Below, piece by piece: positions 17,169 to 26,365 of a DNA stretch of 64,000 bases. The position numbers were made by a program, and so were the translations under genes. The notes beneath the pieces were generated by a model that saw only the letters and a list, made by a program, of their open reading frames with translations, did no database searches and had not been told where the DNA came from. The DNA comes from an uncultured Lachnospiraceae bacterium (GTDB lineage Bacteria; Bacillota; Clostridia; Lachnospirales; Lachnospiraceae): contig CANQRU010000007.1 in assembly GCA_947626395.1 (NCBI GenBank), forward strand, positions 25,991-89,990, in the 5' to 3' direction. How positions within the stretch are numbered: position 1 is the first letter of the stretch; every line of letters starts with the position of its first letter.

Positions 17169-18122
17169 ATGAGTAAAGAAAAGAAAAAATCCGGTAATGC
17201 GTCGGCTCTCTCCTGGTATAAGAAAATGGATTTCTCCAAGAAGACTGCGATGTGGGGCGTCATTTTCCTGCTTCCGTGGCTGTTTGGTCTGATCTTCTTC
17301 TTCTTAAGGCCCATGGTGAATACCCTGTGGTACTCGCTGTGCAGTATGCAGCTGACAAACGGTAAGTTTTCAGGATCCTTTATCGGAGCCGAGAACTATA
17401 AGTGGGTTCTTGGAGTTGATACGAACTTTAACCGGATGTTTGTTGAGGCCTTTACCAACATGGTCAAGGAAGTACCGTTCCAGATCTTCCTGGGCCTGTT
17501 CATCGCGATCCTGCTGAACGGCGAGTATAAGGGGAGAGGATTCTTCCGTGCGATCTTCGTGATCCCGATCATCCTGGCCACGGGCGTGGCTTCCCCGACA
17601 CTGTCCTCCGCTGAGGCACAGTTTACAACGGAGACCGCAGAGGCAGTTATGAACATGGAATGGCTAGAGCAGCTGGTCATCAATTCCGGTATTCCGCAGC
17701 AGCTGACTACGCTGTTAGTGGGCTACGTAGAGAATATCTTCGATGTGGTGACAAAATGCGGCGTACAGGTGCTTCTGTTCCTGGCCGGTCTGCAGGCGAT
17801 TTCTCCGTCCCTCTATGAGGTGGCGAAGATGGAAGGCTGCACCCAGTTCGAGACCTTCTGTAAGATCACGCTGCCCATGGTCTCCCCGACCATTCTGGTG
17901 TGCCTGGTCTACAGCATTGCGGAGTCCTTCGCGAACGCGCAGGTAGCTTATGGTGATTCAACGATTGCGTTCTCAAGCTACATCCGCAGTATTACGTTCA
18001 ACGGCAACGCGGCCTATTACGGCTACGGCGCAGCCATGAGCTTCATCTACTTCGCAGGAACGCTGGCAGCAATCGGCATCATCTGCGGTATCGTGTCGAA
18101 GGGGGTGTTCTACTATGACTAA
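17169..18122 (+). CDS. Sugar ABC transporter permease (pair 2, MalF-like)
   Basis: A 317-residue CUT1 permease. The hydrophobic profile begins with MWGVIFLLPWLFGLIFFFLR. The EAA loop is SLYEVAKMEGCTQFETFCKI, a slightly divergent EAA motif with E-x-A-K-x-E-G. An extra extracellular loop of about 50 residues (LSSAEAQFTTETAEAVMNME and after) sits between membrane segments and is absent from pair 1. ATG 17169 follows AAAGGAGG that overlaps the stop of the DUF5696 gene, so translation is tightly linked. Its last bases overlap the next permease gene by 8, typical of subunits made in equal amounts. Confidence 0.88.
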   Translation: MSKEKKKSGNASALSWYKKMDFSKKTAMWGVIFLLPWLFGLIFFFLRPMVNTLWYSLCSMQLTNGKFSGSFIGAENYKWVLGVDTNFNRMFVEAFTNMVKEVPFQIFLGLFIAILLNGEYKGRGFFRAIFVIPIILATGVASPTLSSAEAQFTTETAEAVMNMEWLEQLVINSGIPQQLTTLLVGYVENIFDVVTKCGVQVLLFLAGLQAISPSLYEVAKMEGCTQFETFCKITLPMVSPTILVCLVYSIAESFANAQVAYGDSTIAFSSYIRSITFNGNAAYYGYGAAMSFIYFAGTLAAIGIICGIVSKGVFYYD

Positions 18123-19191
18123 AAAGGGAATGACCCGACAGGAACGGCGCGCGAAAGCGGAGACAACGGCCGGCATCAGCTTCTGGGTAGACTTAAAGAA
18201 AGGCCGACTGAGCAAGTATTACATCCAGAAGATCATCCGGAACTTTATCATGTCGCTCTTCCGGTATGTGATCCTGATCTGCCTGGGCTTCATCGTCATT
18301 AAGCCGCTCTGGTCGCTTCTGAAGAGCGCGATCACAGCGCCGGCTATGCTGGGCGACAAATCGGTCATGTGGATCCCGCAGCATATTTCCAGGATCTTCA
18401 TAGACATGTCCATGTCCCAGAGCCTGATGAATTACTGGAAGAGTCTGGCGTATACCCTGCCGGTGACGGTGGCGCTGACAGCCCTGCAGGTAATCTCCGC
18501 GGGACTTGCGGCTTACGCGTTCGCGAGACTGAAGTTCAAGGGAAGCGGCATCCTGTTCTTCTTCGTGATCCTGACCATCGTTGTGCCGAGCGACGCGATC
18601 ATGCTGGCGCAGTACGCTGCGTTCCGTAATTTCGATATCTTCGGAATTATCGGTTTGATCAACGGAACCGGTTCAGGCATCAACCTGATCGGCAAACCGG
18701 TGTCTCTGTATATCCTGGCCGGAACCGGTATGGGCCTTAAGAGCGGTCTGTACATTTACTTCCTCCGCCAGGCGGTTAGGGGTCTTCCGATCTCTGTCGA
18801 GGAGGCGGCGTTCGTGGACGGCGCAGGTTTCCTGCGTACCTTCTTCACGATCGTTATCCCGAGTATGTCCGGTTCCATCCTGACGGTATCGGTTCTGAGC
18901 TTCTTGTGGAACTACACGGATACGTACTACACAAGCCTTCTGAACCCGAATACCAGCCATCTGGCCTACAACCTGTCCTCCCTGTCCGGCAACATCCGCT
19001 GGTACATCACTACGGCGGCGCAGACAAATGAGACATGGCTGACGACCATCGATGCGACTAACCCGTTTGTACAGCAGGCTATGATCTCTGCCTGCTCCCT
19101 GCTGACGGTGCTGCCGCTGCTGATCATGTACGCGTTCGTACAGAAGAGATTCGTACAGGGCGCGGCTCGAAGCGGTCTGGGCGGCGATTGA
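18115..19191 (+). CDS. Carbohydrate ABC transporter permease (pair 2, MalG-like)
   Basis: A 358-residue permease, last gene of the operon. The cytoplasmic N-terminus is long and basic (about 40 residues) before the first membrane segment FIMSLFRYVILICLGFIVI. The EAA loop reads SVEEAAFVDGAGFLRTFFTI, a good MalG-type consensus. Overlap of 8 bases with the preceding permease indicates translational coupling. With pair 1 this makes four permeases in one operon: either two transporters share one pair of binding proteins, or the second pair serves the Yip1/DUF5696 proteins. No ATPase gene follows. Confidence 0.88.
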   Translation: MTKKGMTRQERRAKAETTAGISFWVDLKKGRLSKYYIQKIIRNFIMSLFRYVILICLGFIVIKPLWSLLKSAITAPAMLGDKSVMWIPQHISRIFIDMSMSQSLMNYWKSLAYTLPVTVALTALQVISAGLAAYAFARLKFKGSGILFFFVILTIVVPSDAIMLAQYAAFRNFDIFGIIGLINGTGSGINLIGKPVSLYILAGTGMGLKSGLYIYFLRQAVRGLPISVEEAAFVDGAGFLRTFFTIVIPSMSGSILTVSVLSFLWNYTDTYYTSLLNPNTSHLAYNLSSLSGNIRWYITTAAQTNETWLTTIDATNPFVQQAMISACSLLTVLPLLIMYAFVQKRFVQGAARSGLGGD

Positions 19192-19211
19192 TCCAAGATT
19201 ATGTATTTATT

Positions 19212-19250
19212 GTACGCGGGAATCCCGGCTGCCGCCGGATTCCCGCGTAC
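19212..19250 (+). other. Perfect 14-bp stem-loop after the sugar ABC operon
   Basis: GTACGCGGGAATCC (19212-19225) is perfectly complementary to 19237-19250 with an 11-base loop. No T tract follows, so it may protect mRNA 3' ends rather than terminate. Confidence 0.6.
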
Positions 19251-19319
19251 AGACGCAATTGTATTATGTTGGGGGGAGCGCATTACATGCGTTTATTCCC
19301 GCATACTGATACGATTTAC

Positions 19320-19359
19320 CGGGCGATGTCGGGAAGCTTCATTCCGCCATCGCCCGTTT
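19320..19359 (+). terminator. Possible terminator between the ABC operon and the fucosidase gene
   Basis: CGGGCGATG (19320-19328) pairs perfectly with CATCGCCCG (19348-19356), followed by TTTGCT. Confidence 0.5.
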
Positions 19360-19426
19360 GCTGAATCAGAGTATCATCATACTTGAGCGGCAGCATGTTT
19401 TTTAAGAAAAGAAGCAGGAGGTTTCT

Positions 19427-20716
19427 ATGCAGGACTGGTTTAAGAAGGCAAAATTAGGAATATTCATCCACTACGGGATCTACGCCGTGAAAGGCGTATC
19501 GGAGTCATGGTCCTTCTATCACGGCTCCATTTCTTATGAAGACTATATGAAGCAGCTGGATGGGTTCACAGCGTCGAAGTTTGACGCGGATAAATGGGCC
19601 GATCTGTTTAAGAAGAGCGGTGCGCGCTACAGCGTTCTGACGAGCAAGCATCATGACGGTGTGGCGCTGTTTGATACAAAATACAGTGATCTGAGCGTTG
19701 TGAAGAAGTCTCCGGCGGGCCGGGATATTCTGGGCGAATATATCGCGGCCGTCCGCAGGGCGGGACTTAAAGTGGGAGTTTACTATTCCCTTCTGGACTG
19801 GTCCCACCCGGATTACGCTTCGGTCTACCCGGACTGGCGGGTGCCGGAAGATCTTAGCACGGTAAACGGCTACAGTTCGCCGAAGGACGGAACGCAGGAT
19901 AAGGAGGCGTGGCAGAGGTTCCTGCAGTTTGACCGGAACCAGCTGAAGGAGATATTGTCGAACTACGGCAAAGTGGATCTTCTGTGGTTCGACGGAGACT
20001 GGGAGCGGAACGCCGAACAGTGGGGGCTGCCGGAGTTTAAGGATTATCTGAAGAGTTTCAATGAAGACCTGATCATCAACAACCGGTTCGCCGGCTACGG
20101 CGATTACCTGACGCCGGAGCAGGGGATCCCGGTGAACCGCCCGAAGGGGGTATGGGAGTTCTGTACGACGATCAATTCCTCCTGGGGCTATCAGCACAGG
20201 GACAACCATTACAAGTCTCTGCGGCAGATCATTCATATGTTCTGTGACTGCTTAAGCATGGGCGGAAATATGCTTCTCGATATCGGACCCATGGAGGACG
20301 GAACCGTGGATCCCAGGCAGGAGGCGGTGCTTCTGGGCCTTGGCGAGTGGATCCGTGCCAATGAGGAAGCGGTCTATGAGTCCGCGGTAGGGATTCCGGT
20401 CAATTATTACGGGGACGGAAGCGTTCTGTCGGAGGACGGGCAGACGCTGTATCTCTTCGTTCATAACCGTCCGGCGGAGGCGCTCTGCGTCAAAGGACTT
20501 AGGAACCGGGTGAAGAGGGCGACTATCCTTCATTCCGGAAAAGAACTGCGGATGGACGTTCACGGCGGTGCGCCCTGGAACGGGATCCCCGGTATTTTGT
20601 GGATCTATATGACCGAAAAGGATTGCGCGGAGATGACAACTGTGGTAAAACTGGAACTGGACGGTCCGGTGCGGCTGTATGACGGCGGCGGTGCGGTCAT
20701 TACGGATAACCAGTGA
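19427..20716 (+). CDS. Alpha-L-fucosidase, GH29
   Basis: A 429-residue intracellular GH29 enzyme (no signal peptide) that should hydrolyse terminal alpha-L-fucose from imported oligosaccharides. The N-terminus KLGIFIHYGIYAVKGVSESW is the family hallmark (W/F..KFGIFIHWG). YSVLTSKHHDGVALFDTKYS near residue 65 is the conserved HHDGF-type segment. KVDLLWFDGDWE holds the predicted nucleophile Asp189. The short C-terminal beta domain is typical of the smaller GH29 enzymes. Start ATG 19427 has GCAGGAGG ahead. It follows the sugar uptake operon and precedes GH3 and GH2 enzymes, consistent with stepwise trimming of a fucosylated glycan. Linkage preference cannot be deduced. Confidence 0.92.
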   Translation: MQDWFKKAKLGIFIHYGIYAVKGVSESWSFYHGSISYEDYMKQLDGFTASKFDADKWADLFKKSGARYSVLTSKHHDGVALFDTKYSDLSVVKKSPAGRDILGEYIAAVRRAGLKVGVYYSLLDWSHPDYASVYPDWRVPEDLSTVNGYSSPKDGTQDKEAWQRFLQFDRNQLKEILSNYGKVDLLWFDGDWERNAEQWGLPEFKDYLKSFNEDLIINNRFAGYGDYLTPEQGIPVNRPKGVWEFCTTINSSWGYQHRDNHYKSLRQIIHMFCDCLSMGGNMLLDIGPMEDGTVDPRQEAVLLGLGEWIRANEEAVYESAVGIPVNYYGDGSVLSEDGQTLYLFVHNRPAEALCVKGLRNRVKRATILHSGKELRMDVHGGAPWNGIPGILWIYMTEKDCAEMTTVVKLELDGPVRLYDGGGAVITDNQ

Positions 20717-20775
20717 TCGCTTATCTGCCGGATGCGGCTGAAGATAAAAGCTTATTGCTTTGTCCTGGCTGTAAG

Positions 20776-20849
20776 ACAGGCTGCAGAGGCAGAACGAAAG
20801 GTTACAGGCTGCAGAGGCAAAAGAACAGATCGTAACAGCTGCATGAGCA
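20776..20849 (+). repeat. Three tandem degenerate repeats of about 30 bases upstream of the GH3 gene
   Basis: ACAGGCTGCAGAGGCA occurs exactly at 20776-20791 and 20804-20819, and as ACAGCTGCATGAGCA at 20835-20849. The spacing of 28-31 bases approximates three helical turns, which would suit repeated protein binding. Confidence 0.6.
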
Positions 20850-20912
20850 GTATGAACAAAGAGTACGGATCTGCATCGGCAGGATAAAATGAAACAACGG
20901 AGGAAACTGGAT

Positions 20913-23186
20913 ATGGATCTAACCGAAAACCATGGGCGGCTTGAGGAATACCGTAAGCGCGCCAGAGAGATCGTCAGTCAGATGACGCTGGAGGAGAAGA
21001 TATTCCAGACGCTTTACAACGCCCCGGCGATCGAACGGCTGGGCATCAGGGCGTACAACTGGTGGAACGAGGCGCTTCACGGCGTGGCAAGAGCCGGCGT
21101 GGCGACGGTATTTCCCCAGTCCATCGGTCTGGCGGCTACATTTGACGAAGATCTGATCGAAGAGATCGCCGACGCGATCTCCACGGAGGCTAGAGGCAAA
21201 TTCAATCTCCAGCAGGCCAAGGACGACACGGACATTTACAAAGGCCTGACTTTCTGGTCTCCGAACGTGAACATTTTCCGGGATCCGAGATGGGGCAGAG
21301 GTCATGAGACCTTCGGGGAAGATCCGTATCTGACTTCCCGCATGGGCGTAAGGTTCGTGAAAGGCATTCAGGGTCATGATGAGAAATACTTAAAGGCGGC
21401 GGCCTGCGCCAAGCATCTGGCGGTCCACAGCGGCCCGGAGGGCGTAAGGCACGGCTTCAATGCGGTCGTAGGAAAGCAGGATCTCTATGAGACCTATCTG
21501 CCGGCCTTCAAGGCCTGCGTTCAGGAAGGTCATGTGGAGGCGGTCATGGGCGCCTACAACCGTGTCAACGGCGTGCCCTGCTGCGCCAATCACGAACTGA
21601 TCGAGGAGATCGTCCGGGACGAATTCGGATTCGAGGGCCATTTTGTCAGCGACTGCGGCGCGATCCAGGATATCTGCGACGGCCATCATATCGCCGCGAC
21701 CTATAAGGACGCGGCGGCGATGGCGATGGAGAACGGCTGCGACTTAAACTGCGGGAAAATGTTCTATTTCCTGAAGCAGGCCGTGGAGGAAGGCAAGGTG
21801 TCGGAGAAGCGGATCGACGAGGCGGTCGAGAGGCTCTTTACGACCCGGATCAAGCTCGGCGTGCTGGACCGGAAGGAGGAGAATCCATTCGACCGAATCC
21901 CTTATACAGTAGTGGACAGCGAACCGATGCGCCGGCTGAATGAAGAGGCGGCCGCCCGCTGCGTGGTGCTTCTGAAGAATGAAGGCAGTCTGCTGCCGCT
22001 GGATCTGTCGAAGATAAAGACCATCGGCGTGATCGGTCCCAACGCGGACAGCCGCAGGGCGCTGGTGGGCAATTACGAGGGAACCGCTTCCCATTATTGG
22101 ACGGTTCTGGAAGGGATCCAGGACTATGTGGGCGATCGCGCCCGGGTCATGTATTCGGAGGGCTGCCATCTGTATAAGGACCGTACCAGCGGGCTGGCGG
22201 AGGCCAACGACCGGATGAGCGAGGTGAAAGGAGTCTGTGATAACAGCGATGTGGTCGTGGTCTGTCTGGGACTCGACGCCAGTATCGAGGGAGAGGAAGG
22301 CGACGCCAATAATGAGTACGGCAGCGGCGATAAGCCCGATCTGAACCTGCCGGGCCTGCAGGAGGAAGTCCTTAAGGCGGCCTGCGCGAGCGGAAAGCCG
22401 GTGATCCTCGTGCTTCTGTCCGGAAGCGCGCTGGCGGTGGACTGGGCCCAGGAGCATGTGCCGGCGATCCTGCAGGGGTGGTATCCGGGCGCCTGCGGCG
22501 GCAAGGCGATCGCGAAGATCCTGTTCGGGGAGAAATGTCCGGAAGGGAAACTGCCGGTGACCTTCTATCATAAAGACGACGTGCTGCCGGATTTTGAGGA
22601 CTACAGCATGAAGGGGCGGACCTACCGGTATATGAAGAATGAGGCGCTGTATCCCTTCGGGTACGGGCTGTCGTATACGAGTTTCGCGTATGAGAAAGTT
22701 TGCGCGGAGGTGCCAGCGGATGATCCGGAGGCCGCGGCAGAGAGTTGTCCAGACAGGAAGGAAAGCGTCAGTGGAAATGCAGCCGCAGAAAACAGCGTTA
22801 AATTTGGAAGTGGCTACCCTGAAGAGACTGGCGGGGATGACTGCCTGGATGAGAAGAAGGCTGCGGTAATAATCCATGCGCTGGTAAAGAATACCGGTTC
22901 CGCTGCGGGTGCGGAAACCGTGCAGGTCTATGTAAAGATCCTTGGTGAAGATACCCCTAACGCCCAACTGAAAGGCATCTGCAAGGTGCGTCTCGCGCCC
23001 GGTGAAGAGAAAACTGTGGAGATCTCGCTTCCAAGAGAGGCGTTCGGGCTTTACGACGAAGAAGGGCATTTCCATATCCATACCGGCGGGGCTTTTGTCT
23101 ATGTGGGCGGACAGGGACCGGACGCGCGGTCGGCGGCTCTGACGGGGCAGAAGGTGCACTGTCTGACGGTTTCTATCACCGATTAA
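20913..23186 (+). CDS. GH3 glycoside hydrolase (beta-xylosidase/beta-glucosidase type)
   Basis: A 757-residue three-domain GH3 enzyme without signal peptide. The N-terminal barrel shows NWWNEALHGVARAGVATVFP near residue 45, DPRWGRGHETFGEDPYL near 120 and the nucleophile motif FVSDCGAIQDI with Asp247; the SDC form is more common in xylosidase-type members. The second domain starts near 330 (CVVLLKNEGSLLPL) and a fibronectin-III-like C-terminal domain follows. About 50 residues of low-complexity, acidic/Ala-rich sequence (about 598-650) interrupt the link to that last domain. Start ATG 20913 is chosen because CGGAGG precedes it; an in-frame ATG at 20889 lacks such a site. The enzyme likely removes beta-linked xylose or glucose from imported oligosaccharides. 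Confidence 0.88.
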   Translation: MDLTENHGRLEEYRKRAREIVSQMTLEEKIFQTLYNAPAIERLGIRAYNWWNEALHGVARAGVATVFPQSIGLAATFDEDLIEEIADAISTEARGKFNLQQAKDDTDIYKGLTFWSPNVNIFRDPRWGRGHETFGEDPYLTSRMGVRFVKGIQGHDEKYLKAAACAKHLAVHSGPEGVRHGFNAVVGKQDLYETYLPAFKACVQEGHVEAVMGAYNRVNGVPCCANHELIEEIVRDEFGFEGHFVSDCGAIQDICDGHHIAATYKDAAAMAMENGCDLNCGKMFYFLKQAVEEGKVSEKRIDEAVERLFTTRIKLGVLDRKEENPFDRIPYTVVDSEPMRRLNEEAAARCVVLLKNEGSLLPLDLSKIKTIGVIGPNADSRRALVGNYEGTASHYWTVLEGIQDYVGDRARVMYSEGCHLYKDRTSGLAEANDRMSEVKGVCDNSDVVVVCLGLDASIEGEEGDANNEYGSGDKPDLNLPGLQEEVLKAACASGKPVILVLLSGSALAVDWAQEHVPAILQGWYPGACGGKAIAKILFGEKCPEGKLPVTFYHKDDVLPDFEDYSMKGRTYRYMKNEALYPFGYGLSYTSFAYEKVCAEVPADDPEAAAESCPDRKESVSGNAAAENSVKFGSGYPEETGGDDCLDEKKAAVIIHALVKNTGSAAGAETVQVYVKILGEDTPNAQLKGICKVRLAPGEEKTVEISLPREAFGLYDEEGHFHIHTGGAFVYVGGQGPDARSAALTGQKVHCLTVSITD

Positions 23187-23316
23187 GCGTATTAATAAGG
23201 TTGTAATAGAATAGGACTGCAATAAAACAAATCGGCACAGCCTAATGCAAAAAGCGCAGGGCAGGATGCACATATAGTGCCGGAAAAAATCTACATATCA
23301 AGACGGAGAGAGAACT

Positions 23317-25992
23317 ATGCAGAAACAATTACTGAATGAAGGCTGGCAGATGCGGGAATACGGCGCGGGAGAGTATCTGAGCGCCGCGGTGCCCGGAAGC
23401 GTTTTTCTGGATCTTCTGAAGAACGGGCGGATCGAGGATCCGTTTTACCGGGACAACGAACTTAAGACGCTGCCCTTAAGCGACCGGGATTACGAATACC
23501 GCACGGTGTTCGGCGTGTCGGAGGAGCTGCTGGGCTGCGACGAGGTGCTGCTGCATTTTGACGGCATCGACACGCTGGCCACGATCATGCTGAACGGCCA
23601 GGTAGTGGGAGAGGCGAAGAATATGCACCGGGTCTGGGAATTCCCGGTGAAGGGGATTCTCAGGCCGGACGGAAATGAACTCCATATCGTGTTCCATTCC
23701 CCGACGAAATTCATCGCGGAGAGTTACGAGGAGAATCCGATTCCCGGCGACGCCAACGGCATGAAGGGCATGCCGCGGCTCAGGAAAGCCCACTGCATGT
23801 TCGGATGGGACTGGGCGCCGCGGATCCCGGACTCGGGACTTTACCGGCCGGTGAGTCTGCTGGGGATTGAGAAGGCGCGGATTGACAGCGTCTATATCGA
23901 ACAGAAGCATGAAGACGGAAAGGTACGGCTTGCGCTGACGGTGGAGACGGAGACGGCCGGCGCGGCGGCAGCCCGCAGCGCGGTGAAAGCTGTGGCCGGA
24001 GCGGTGGTAGCGCTTGAATCGGATAAGGCTGCAGACGGAACAGCGCTTGCAGTGACCAAATCAATGCTTTCGCTTGAAGCAGAAAAAAACGCGGCGGCTG
24101 GGGCAGCTCCTGTATCCGCAGCGGCTGCATTTACTTACTGCGTGACTGTGACAGACCCGAACGGCTGCGAAACTGTTTATACGGACAGTCCGTCGGAGAT
24201 CGTGATCGAGGATCCGCAGCTCTGGTGGCCCAACGGTCTGGGCGCGCAGCCGCTTTATACGGTGCGGGTGGAGTTGCTGGAGAGCGGATGCATAGAGGTC
24301 GGAGAATCGGCCGGACACACGGAAACTGGCAGCCGGGCGGATAAAAAAAGCGTGTCCGATACAGACTCCTGTGTCCTCGACACCTGGCAGCGCCGCATCG
24401 GCCTGCGGACCATGACCATGCATCGGGTCAAAGACCAGTACGGCGAGAGCTTTGCGCACGAGGTCAACGGCGTGCCGTTCTTCGGCGTCGGCGCGGACTA
24501 TATCCCGATGGACAGCCTGGTGGCCCGGGTGGACGCAGAGAAGACCAGGAAGTTCGTCGCAGCGGCGAAGGATGCCAATTTCAATGTGATGCGCGTCTGG
24601 GGCGGCGGCTATTATCCCGATGATTTCTTCTTCGACGCCTGCGATGAATGCGGACTGGTCGTGTGGCAGGATTTCATGTTCGCCTGCTGCGTCTACGACC
24701 TGACGGAGGATTTCGAGGCGAATATCACGGCGGAATTTATCGACAATGTGAAGCGGATCCGCCATCACGCCTCTCTGGGGCTCTGGTGCGGCAACAACGA
24801 GATGGAGCTGTTCCTTGCCGATGAAAAGAAGGTCTGGTGCGATAATCCAATCCGCTACAGCGATTATATCAAGATGTACGAGTACCTGATCCCGAAGGTG
24901 CTGAAGAAATACGATCCGCAGACCTATTACTGGCCAGCGAGCCCGTCCTGCGGCGGCGGCTTCGACAAGCCCAACGATGAGAACCGGGGCGACGTCCATT
25001 ACTGGAAGGTATGGCACGGCGGACTGCCGTTTTCCGCTTACCGGAGGCTGTTCCCGCGGTATATGTCGGAATTCGGCTTCGAGTCCCTGCCGGCGCTTAA
25101 GACGGTCGAGACCTTCACGGAGCCGGAGGACCGGAATATTTTCTCCTACGTGATGGAGAAGCATCAGCGCTGCGCTTTCGGCAACGGTACGGTCATGCGC
25201 TATATGGAGCAGACCTATCTGTATCCGACCAGCCTGGACATGATCATTTACGGATCACAGCTGATGCAGGCGGAGGCGATGCGCAACGGCGTGGAGCATT
25301 TCCGGCGGAACCGGGGACGCTGCATGGGCGCGGTGATCTGGCAGTTTAACGACTGCTGGCCGGTGGCCAGCTGGGCCATGGTGGATTATTTCGGACGCTG
25401 GAAAGCGGTCATGTACTGCGCGAAACGGTTCTTCGCGCCGCTCCTTTTGTCCTGCGAGGAGGAGGGCATGCACACCCAGACGCCGAACCTGAATACCCAG
25501 CCCTTCGACTATGAGAAATCCATCCGGCTCTGCGCGAACAATGAGACGCTCACGGAGCGGCAGGTGACGATTCGCTGGCAGCTTCGGGACGCTTCGGCGC
25601 GGATCCTTCGGGAAGAAAGCTGCGAGATGACCCTGGCGCCCATGTCGGCGACATGGCTTGACAAGGTGGAACTGCCGGATGCGGATGTATTTGAGAATTA
25701 CGTGAGCTACCAGATGGAGGCGGACGGCGAGATCGTATCGCAGGAGACGGTGCTGTTCTGTTTCCCGAAGTATTTCCATTTCCATAAGCCGGCGTTTGAG
25801 GTGAAGGTGGAAGGCGATGAGCTGGTCGTAAGCGCGGACTGCTTCGCGAAGGGCGTGCGGATCCTGAACGCGGACGACGATATGTGCCTGGAGGACAATT
25901 ATTTCGATATGAACGGCGGAACCCGGCGCGTGAAGATCGTTGAAGGGAAACCGGAGGGGATCACCGTCAGCAGCATATATGATATCCGTTAG
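23317..25992 (+). CDS. Beta-mannosidase-type GH2 enzyme
   Basis: An 891-residue GH2 enzyme of the beta-mannosidase clade, cytoplasmic by lack of signal peptide. The N-terminal sugar-binding domain has AAVPGSVFLDLLKNGRIEDP and CMFGWDWAPRIPDSG, both typical of mannosidases. The barrel shows NVMRVWGGGYYPDDFFFDAC, WCGNNEMEL with predicted acid/base Glu495, and YMSEFGFESLP with nucleophile Glu585. Two family-atypical low-complexity insertions lie at about residues 210-270 (Ala-rich) and 334-352 (Ser/Asp/Lys) within the immunoglobulin-like domain. It should release beta-mannose from the non-reducing end, for example the Man-beta-GlcNAc core of N-glycans or plant mannan fragments; which one is not visible. 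Confidence 0.9.
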   Translation: MQKQLLNEGWQMREYGAGEYLSAAVPGSVFLDLLKNGRIEDPFYRDNELKTLPLSDRDYEYRTVFGVSEELLGCDEVLLHFDGIDTLATIMLNGQVVGEAKNMHRVWEFPVKGILRPDGNELHIVFHSPTKFIAESYEENPIPGDANGMKGMPRLRKAHCMFGWDWAPRIPDSGLYRPVSLLGIEKARIDSVYIEQKHEDGKVRLALTVETETAGAAAARSAVKAVAGAVVALESDKAADGTALAVTKSMLSLEAEKNAAAGAAPVSAAAAFTYCVTVTDPNGCETVYTDSPSEIVIEDPQLWWPNGLGAQPLYTVRVELLESGCIEVGESAGHTETGSRADKKSVSDTDSCVLDTWQRRIGLRTMTMHRVKDQYGESFAHEVNGVPFFGVGADYIPMDSLVARVDAEKTRKFVAAAKDANFNVMRVWGGGYYPDDFFFDACDECGLVVWQDFMFACCVYDLTEDFEANITAEFIDNVKRIRHHASLGLWCGNNEMELFLADEKKVWCDNPIRYSDYIKMYEYLIPKVLKKYDPQTYYWPASPSCGGGFDKPNDENRGDVHYWKVWHGGLPFSAYRRLFPRYMSEFGFESLPALKTVETFTEPEDRNIFSYVMEKHQRCAFGNGTVMRYMEQTYLYPTSLDMIIYGSQLMQAEAMRNGVEHFRRNRGRCMGAVIWQFNDCWPVASWAMVDYFGRWKAVMYCAKRFFAPLLLSCEEEGMHTQTPNLNTQPFDYEKSIRLCANNETLTERQVTIRWQLRDASARILREESCEMTLAPMSATWLDKVELPDADVFENYVSYQMEADGEIVSQETVLFCFPKYFHFHKPAFEVKVEGDELVVSADCFAKGVRILNADDDMCLEDNYFDMNGGTRRVKIVEGKPEGITVSSIYDIR

Positions 25993-26032
25993 ATCGTATT
26001 AGCAGTTATTTGTTGTTGAATTGTTTTGGATG

Positions 26033-26090
26033 AGAGCCGTTGCCCTGGAGGACACTTTGGATGCGTGCATTCCGGGGCGGCGGCTCTTTT
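26033..26090 (+). terminator. Terminator after the GH2 gene
   Basis: AGAGCC(G) from 26033 pairs across a roughly 17-base imperfect stem with the segment ending GGCGGCTCT (26079-26087), then TTTT. It closes the glycan-degradation region. Confidence 0.7.
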
Positions 26091-26234
26091 GCTGGTGACA
26101 GATTTTTTATGTCTGCAGCGGGGCAAATGAACGTTTATTCAACATACAATGATCCGCTGTTGCCAGTTCCCTGGTATCGATGCAGATGTTCGCTTCACTA
26201 CACTGCCGTATCACAAGTTTGTAAAAGAAAAGCG

Positions 26235-26263
26235 TTGACATTTGCATGGAATGGATTTATAAT
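26235..26263 (+). promoter_or_regulatory. Full-consensus sigma-A promoter of livJ
   Basis: TTGACA (26235-26240), a 17-base spacer and TATAAT (26258-26263) form a perfect consensus promoter, about 100 bases before the livJ start. The remainder of the gap 26091-26234 shows nothing else. Confidence 0.85.
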
Positions 26264-26365
26264 GTTGAAAGTTTTTTGAGGAAATAGTTCCTTAAAAACT
26301 GACAAAAAACGCAATTGTGCGTGCCGGAAACAGTCCGGCAAAGAAAGAATGAGGAGGAAACTATT

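Noticed and set aside
15347..17314. Long reverse-strand ORF (about 655 codons) under the DUF5696 gene
   Set aside because: It is the mirror of a clear lipoprotein gene, has unlikely composition (Ile/Arg/His-rich, no recognisable domain) and no ribosome-binding site.
19212..19250. Classic rho-independent terminator
   Set aside because: The stem is perfect but no T tract follows, so it is listed only as a stem-loop.
21744..23273. Long reverse-strand ORF under the GH3 gene
   Set aside because: Composition and lack of domains show a shadow of the GC-rich GH3 frame.
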